Shown here: positions 60,296-64,000 of the stretch, in pieces
Position numbering within the stretch: the first letter of the stretch is position 1
How the letters are laid out: each line of letters begins with the position of its first letter
Assembly (NCBI RefSeq): GCF_000219215.1
Contig: NC_015726.1
Span: 930,001-994,000 of the forward strand
Direction of reading: 5' to 3'
Origin: Cupriavidus necator N-1
GTDB taxonomy: Bacteria; Pseudomonadota; Gammaproteobacteria; Burkholderiales; Burkholderiaceae
Length of the DNA: 64,000 nt
Position numbers and translations under genes: made by a program
Notes under the pieces: model-generated
What the model saw: only the letters and a program-made list of their open reading frames with translations
Databases searched by the model: none
Told to the model about the DNA's origin: nothing

Positions 60296-62902
60296 ATGCC
60301 TCCCGAGTCCGCCATCGAAGCCCCGGCCACGGCCGCCAACCCCGCGGGCACGCGCCCCGCGCACGGCGGCCGCTTCTCCGCCTGGCGCCAGGCGCTGCGC
60401 ATGGCGCGGCGCGACTGGATTGCCGGCGAGCTCTACTTGCTGCTTTTTGCGCTGGTGCTGGCCGTGGCCGCGCTGACCAGCGTGGGCTTCATGGCCGACC
60501 GCATGCGGCTGGGCCTGGAGCGCGACGCGCGCCAGATGATCGCGTCCGACGTGCTGCTGGTGGCTGACCAGCCCTTCGATGCCGCCTTTGCGCAGCGTGC
60601 GCAAGCGGCCGGGCTGGCCGTGGCGCAGACCGTCACCTTCCCGAGCATGGCTACCGCCAATGGCAAGGCGCCGTCCGGCGGTGACGCCCCCAGCCAGCTG
60701 GCCGCGCTCAAGGCGGTGACCGACGGCTACCCGCTGCGGGGCAAGCTCAAGGTGGCCAGTGCGGCGGGGGTACCGGATGCGCCCGCCGAAGGCATTCCCG
60801 CGCCGGGCACCGTTTGGGTCGACGAGGCGCTGCTGGGCGCACTGGGGGTTGCCGTGGGCGACACCCTGCAACTGGGCAGCCGCAGCTTCCGCATCGACCG
60901 CATCATCACGCAGGAGCTTGATCGCGGCACCGGTTTTATGAACTTCGCGCCGCGCGTGCTGATGCCGCTGTCAGACCTGGACAGCACCGGGCTGATCGGC
61001 TGGGGCAGCCGCGTGACCTACCGGCTGCTGGTGGCCGGCCCCGACGCCGCCGGCGCTGCCTTCCAGAAATGGGCGCAGGACGAGATCGGTCGCCGCAAGC
61101 TGCGCAATACCCGGGTCGAGTCGCTGGAATCGGGCCAGCCGCAGATGCGCGCCACGCTGGACCGCGCCGAGCGCTTCCTGTCGCTGGTGGCGGTGCTGTC
61201 GTCGATGATCGCGGCGGTGGCCATTGCCATGTCGGCGCGCCGCTATATGCAGCGCCACACCGATGCCTGCGCGGTCTACAAGTGCCTGGGGCTGTCGCGC
61301 GGGCAGATCCTGCGCACCTTCGGCCTGGAGTTCCTGGTGGTGGGGGCGGCGGGCGCGCTCGTCGGGGTGCTGCTCGGGTACCTGGCGCACTATGGCCTGC
61401 TGCTGTCGCTGGGCGGGCTGCTGCGGGTGTCGCTGCCGCAGCCGTCGTTGCTGCCGGCACTGGTGGGCGTGCTGGCCGGGCTGGTGCTGCTGGCCGGGTT
61501 TGCGCTGCCGCCGCTGCTGGCGCTGACACGGGTGGCGCCGCTGCGGGTGCTGCGCCGCGATATCGGGCTGCCGCCGGTGTCGGCCTGGGTGGCCTATGCG
61601 CTGGGCCTGGGCGCCTTTGTCGCGCTGCTGCTGGTGGCGGCGCGCGACCTGCGGCTGGGGCTGACCACGGCGGGCGGCTTTGTCGCCGCGGGCGTGGTCT
61701 TCGCGGTGCTGGCGCTGGGGCTGCTGACGCTGCTGTCGCGCCTGCTGCGGGGGCGCCTGCGCGGGCGCGCGGCGATGGGCTGGCGCTTTGCGCTGGCGGT
61801 GCTGGAACGTCGCCGGGCGGTCACGGTGCTGCAGACCGTGGCGCTGGCGGTGGGGCTGATGGCGCTGCTGCTGCTCGGCATGACCCGCAACGACCTGGTC
61901 GATTCCTGGCGCAAAGCCACGCCGGCTGATGCGCCCAACCGCTTCATCATCAATATCCAGCCGGACCAGCGCGAGCCGCTGCGCCAGATGCTGGCCGGCG
62001 CCGGCATCAACGACCTGCTCTACCCGATGGTGCGCGGGCGCCTGACCCATATCGGCGAGCGCGCCATCCGCGGCGACAGCTTCGAGGACGGGCGCGCGCG
62101 CAACCTGGTCGAGCGCGAATTCAACCTGTCCTATACCGATGCGCTGCCCGAGGGCAACCGCGTGATTGCCGGGCGCTGGTCCAACGGCCCGGACGCCGGC
62201 GCTTCGGTGGAAGAGGGCATCGCCAAGACGCTAGGCATCCGGCTTGGCGACACGCTGCGCTTTGACGTGGCCGGCCAGGCGGTGCAGGCCCGCGTGACCT
62301 CGCTGCGCAAGCTGGACTGGGGCTCGATGCGCGTCAATTTCTTCGTGATCCTGCCGCCGCAGGCGATGCAGGGGCTGCCGGAGACCTACATCACGTCGTT
62401 CCACCTGCCGCCCGCCAGCGCGGCGCTGGGCAACCGGCTGATCGCGGCCTTCCCCAACATCACCGTGGTCAATACCGACCTGATCCTGCGCCAGATCCAG
62501 GACATCCTGGACCAGGTGATCGCGGCGGTGGAGTTCCTCTTTGTGTTCACGCTGGCCGCCGGCGTGACCGTGCTGTACGCGGCGCTGTCCGGCGCGCGTG
62601 ACGAGCGCATGCGCGACGCGGGCCTGCTCAAGGCGCTGGGCGCCTCGGCCGCGCTGGTGCGCGAGACCCAGTACGCCGAGTTCCTGGTGGTGGGCGGCCT
62701 GGCCGGATTCCTGGCCAGCCTGGGCGCGATCGCGGTGGGCTGGGGCCTGTCGCAGTTCGTCTTCGATTTCCCGTACCGCTTCAATGCCTGGATCGTGCCG
62801 GTGGGCGTGGTTTCTGGCATGCTGTGCGCTTTTGCCGGCGGCTGGCTGGGCCTGCGCGAAGTGCTGCGCCAGCCCGCGCTGGCGACTTTGCGTGATGCCT
62901 GA
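60296..62902 (+). CDS. FtsX-type ABC transporter permease (YbbP-like)
   Basis: An 868-residue permease with one N-terminal helix (ELYLLLFALVLAVAALTSVGFM), a periplasmic MacB-like domain, and two FtsX blocks (~300-420 with RYMQRHTDACAVYKCLGLSRGQILR; ~735-860 with RDERMRDAGLLKALGASAAL), separated by a second periplasmic domain. Such fused permeases work with a YbbA-type ATPase in envelope or lipoprotein-linked transport; no ATPase gene is adjacent. The ribosome site of ATG 60296 is weak (AGGA, 11 bases). Confidence 0.88.
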   Translation: MPPESAIEAPATAANPAGTRPAHGGRFSAWRQALRMARRDWIAGELYLLLFALVLAVAALTSVGFMADRMRLGLERDARQMIASDVLLVADQPFDAAFAQRAQAAGLAVAQTVTFPSMATANGKAPSGGDAPSQLAALKAVTDGYPLRGKLKVASAAGVPDAPAEGIPAPGTVWVDEALLGALGVAVGDTLQLGSRSFRIDRIITQELDRGTGFMNFAPRVLMPLSDLDSTGLIGWGSRVTYRLLVAGPDAAGAAFQKWAQDEIGRRKLRNTRVESLESGQPQMRATLDRAERFLSLVAVLSSMIAAVAIAMSARRYMQRHTDACAVYKCLGLSRGQILRTFGLEFLVVGAAGALVGVLLGYLAHYGLLLSLGGLLRVSLPQPSLLPALVGVLAGLVLLAGFALPPLLALTRVAPLRVLRRDIGLPPVSAWVAYALGLGAFVALLLVAARDLRLGLTTAGGFVAAGVVFAVLALGLLTLLSRLLRGRLRGRAAMGWRFALAVLERRRAVTVLQTVALAVGLMALLLLGMTRNDLVDSWRKATPADAPNRFIINIQPDQREPLRQMLAGAGINDLLYPMVRGRLTHIGERAIRGDSFEDGRARNLVEREFNLSYTDALPEGNRVIAGRWSNGPDAGASVEEGIAKTLGIRLGDTLRFDVAGQAVQARVTSLRKLDWGSMRVNFFVILPPQAMQGLPETYITSFHLPPASAALGNRLIAAFPNITVVNTDLILRQIQDILDQVIAAVEFLFVFTLAAGVTVLYAALSGARDERMRDAGLLKALGASAALVRETQYAEFLVVGGLAGFLASLGAIAVGWGLSQFVFDFPYRFNAWIVPVGVVSGMLCAFAGGWLGLREVLRQPALATLRDA

Positions 62903-62926
62903 GTGGCTACGCTGTTTGAGTGTGTG

Positions 62927-63343
62927 ATGAGTACTGAATCCAACGACAAGCCCGGCACGGCCGAGGTGACTGCATTTGAACTGGTGGGCGGCGAAGCGCG
63001 CGTGCGCGAGCTGGTCGACCGCTTCTACGACCTGATGGACCTGGAGACCCAGTTCGCCGGGCTGCGCGCGCTGCACCCGCCCTCGCTGGAGGGCTCGCGC
63101 GACAAGCTGTTCTGGTTCCTGTGCGGCTGGCTGGGCGGCCCCAACCACTTTATCGAGCGCTTCGGCCATCCGCGCCTGCGCGCGCGCCATATGCCGTTCG
63201 AGATCGGCGTGAGCGAGCGCGACCAGTGGATGCGCTGCATGGCGCTGGCGATGCAGGATATCGGCCTGTCTGAAGACCTGCAGCTGCGCCTGATGCAGGC
63301 CTTCTTCCAGACCGCCGACTGGATGCGCAACGTGGCGCGCTGA
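62927..63343 (+). CDS. Group II truncated hemoglobin
   Basis: A 138-residue globin of the 2-on-2 fold. Proximal histidine H88 (RARHMPF), B10 tyrosine Y34 (DRFYDLM) and the G8 tryptophan W101 (ERDQWMRCM) that marks group II are present; GGPNHFIERFGHPRLRARH is typical. Such globins bind O2 or NO and are tied to oxygen or nitrosative stress. ATG 62927 is used; the GTG 62903 frame adds eight residues. It starts 24 bases after the permease stop. Confidence 0.93.
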   Translation: MSTESNDKPGTAEVTAFELVGGEARVRELVDRFYDLMDLETQFAGLRALHPPSLEGSRDKLFWFLCGWLGGPNHFIERFGHPRLRARHMPFEIGVSERDQWMRCMALAMQDIGLSEDLQLRLMQAFFQTADWMRNVAR

Positions 63344-63386
63344 GGCGCCGCTGCTCCTTTCCTTCCACCGAAAGGTTTTCCAGCCC

Positions 63387-63983
63387 ATGACAGACCAACT
63401 GCCTGAAGACGCCCTGCGCTTGCTCGATTTCTGGTTCGGACAGCCCGGTTCCGCCGCCTGGAATACCGAGCGCCCGCAATGGTTCACCAAGTCGGACACC
63501 TTCGATGCGCAGATCCGCACGAACTTCCTGTCCGACTGGCAGGTCGCCTGCGACGGGGCCCCGGACGACTGGTCGGTCACGCCCGAAGGCGCCTGCGCGC
63601 GCGTGGTGCTGCTGGACCAGTTCCCGCGCAACATGTTCCGCAACGATCCGTGCAGCTTTGGCAGCGATGCGCTGGCGCTGGCACTGGCCAGGCGCATCGT
63701 CGCCACCGGCATGGACCGCAAGCTGCCGACGGACTACCACCGCATGTTCTGCTACATGCCGTTCGAGCATTCCGAGGCGCTGGAGGACCAGGATGAGGCG
63801 GTGCGCCTGATGACGCAGCTGCGCGAGGCCAGCGGCGGGGTGGTGGATGTGGTGGAGTGGGCCGGGAAGCACCGCGCGATCATCGCGCGCTTTGGCCGCT
63901 TCCCGCACCGCAATGCGGTGCTGGGCAGGCAGAGCACTGAGCAGGAACTGGCGTTCCTGCGGCAGCCGGGCTCGTCGTTCTGA
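63387..63983 (+). CDS. DUF924 family protein
   Basis: A 198-residue soluble helical protein of DUF924 (TPR-like fold). Signatures: LDFWFGQPGSAAW, VVLLDQFPRNMFRNDP, FCYMPFEHSE and GRFPHRNAVLGR. Often found next to globin or glutathione-related genes; activity unassigned. AAAGG precedes ATG 63387 and the globin gene ends 43 bases upstream. The last 17 bases of the window hold nothing I can identify. Confidence 0.88.
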   Translation: MTDQLPEDALRLLDFWFGQPGSAAWNTERPQWFTKSDTFDAQIRTNFLSDWQVACDGAPDDWSVTPEGACARVVLLDQFPRNMFRNDPCSFGSDALALALARRIVATGMDRKLPTDYHRMFCYMPFEHSEALEDQDEAVRLMTQLREASGGVVDVVEWAGKHRAIIARFGRFPHRNAVLGRQSTEQELAFLRQPGSSF

Positions 63984-64000
63984 ACCAGGCCGGCAGCAGG

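Overview
The window is GC-rich chromosomal DNA (G/C-heavy third codon positions throughout) from a Gram-negative beta-proteobacterium. The spoT-greB junction, a Porin_4-type porin, lpxO, the maeB type and the purine-catabolic gene set point to Burkholderiaceae, most likely Cupriavidus or a close Ralstonia relative. That genus call is inference from protein families; no database was searched.

Layout. 1-1.2 kb: the 3' end of spoT, greB and a tRNA-Arg. 1.3-5.8 kb: small hypothetical genes, an initiator tRNA, a PiuC-type hydroxylase and a MocR regulator divergent from an AhpD-like protein. 5.9-9.1 kb: a DUF2252 gene broken by an IS200/IS605-type element (intact tnpB, 5'-truncated tnpA) and also carrying a frameshift. 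9.1-19 kb: lpxO, a DUF333 lipoprotein, a PAS-GGDEF cyclase, a second MocR regulator, two flavoproteins, a DUF1415 protein and a methyltransferase. 19-22.1 kb: an envelope gene run (OmpA-like lipoprotein, lytic transglycosylase, small lipoprotein). 22.2-23.7 kb: an IS110/IS1111-type element. 23.8-31 kb: a secreted protein, a FapA/DUF342 protein, a small membrane protein, a CapA-like protein, an FAD-linked oxidase, a PPK2 kinase and a tRNA-Thr. 31-40.2 kb: fbp, pepN, a DUF4136 lipoprotein, maeB and a porin.

40.4-59.5 kb is a purine-catabolic island. GuaD and an adenine-deaminase-type enzyme feed xanthine and hypoxanthine. XdhABC oxidises these to urate. PuuD (membrane urate oxidase with a cytochrome c tail), UraH and UraD convert urate to allantoin, and PuuE opens allantoin to allantoate. 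An NCS2 permease imports the substrate. A GntR/FCD regulator sits beside a phased array of TTGT-NN-ACAA palindromes covering two face-to-face promoters. A tungstate/molybdate-type binding protein and a ModE-like regulator lie next to the xdh genes. Inside the island are a GDT1-family transporter gene with a recognisable yybP-ykoY (manganese) riboswitch leader and a fatty acid desaturase.

The last 4.4 kb hold a DUF4126 protein, a large FtsX-type permease, a group II truncated globin and a DUF924 protein. The most rewarding places for follow-up are the operator array at 44.4 kb, the riboswitch at 47.0-47.2 kb, and the two insertion sequences, both of which belong to families that use guide RNAs.
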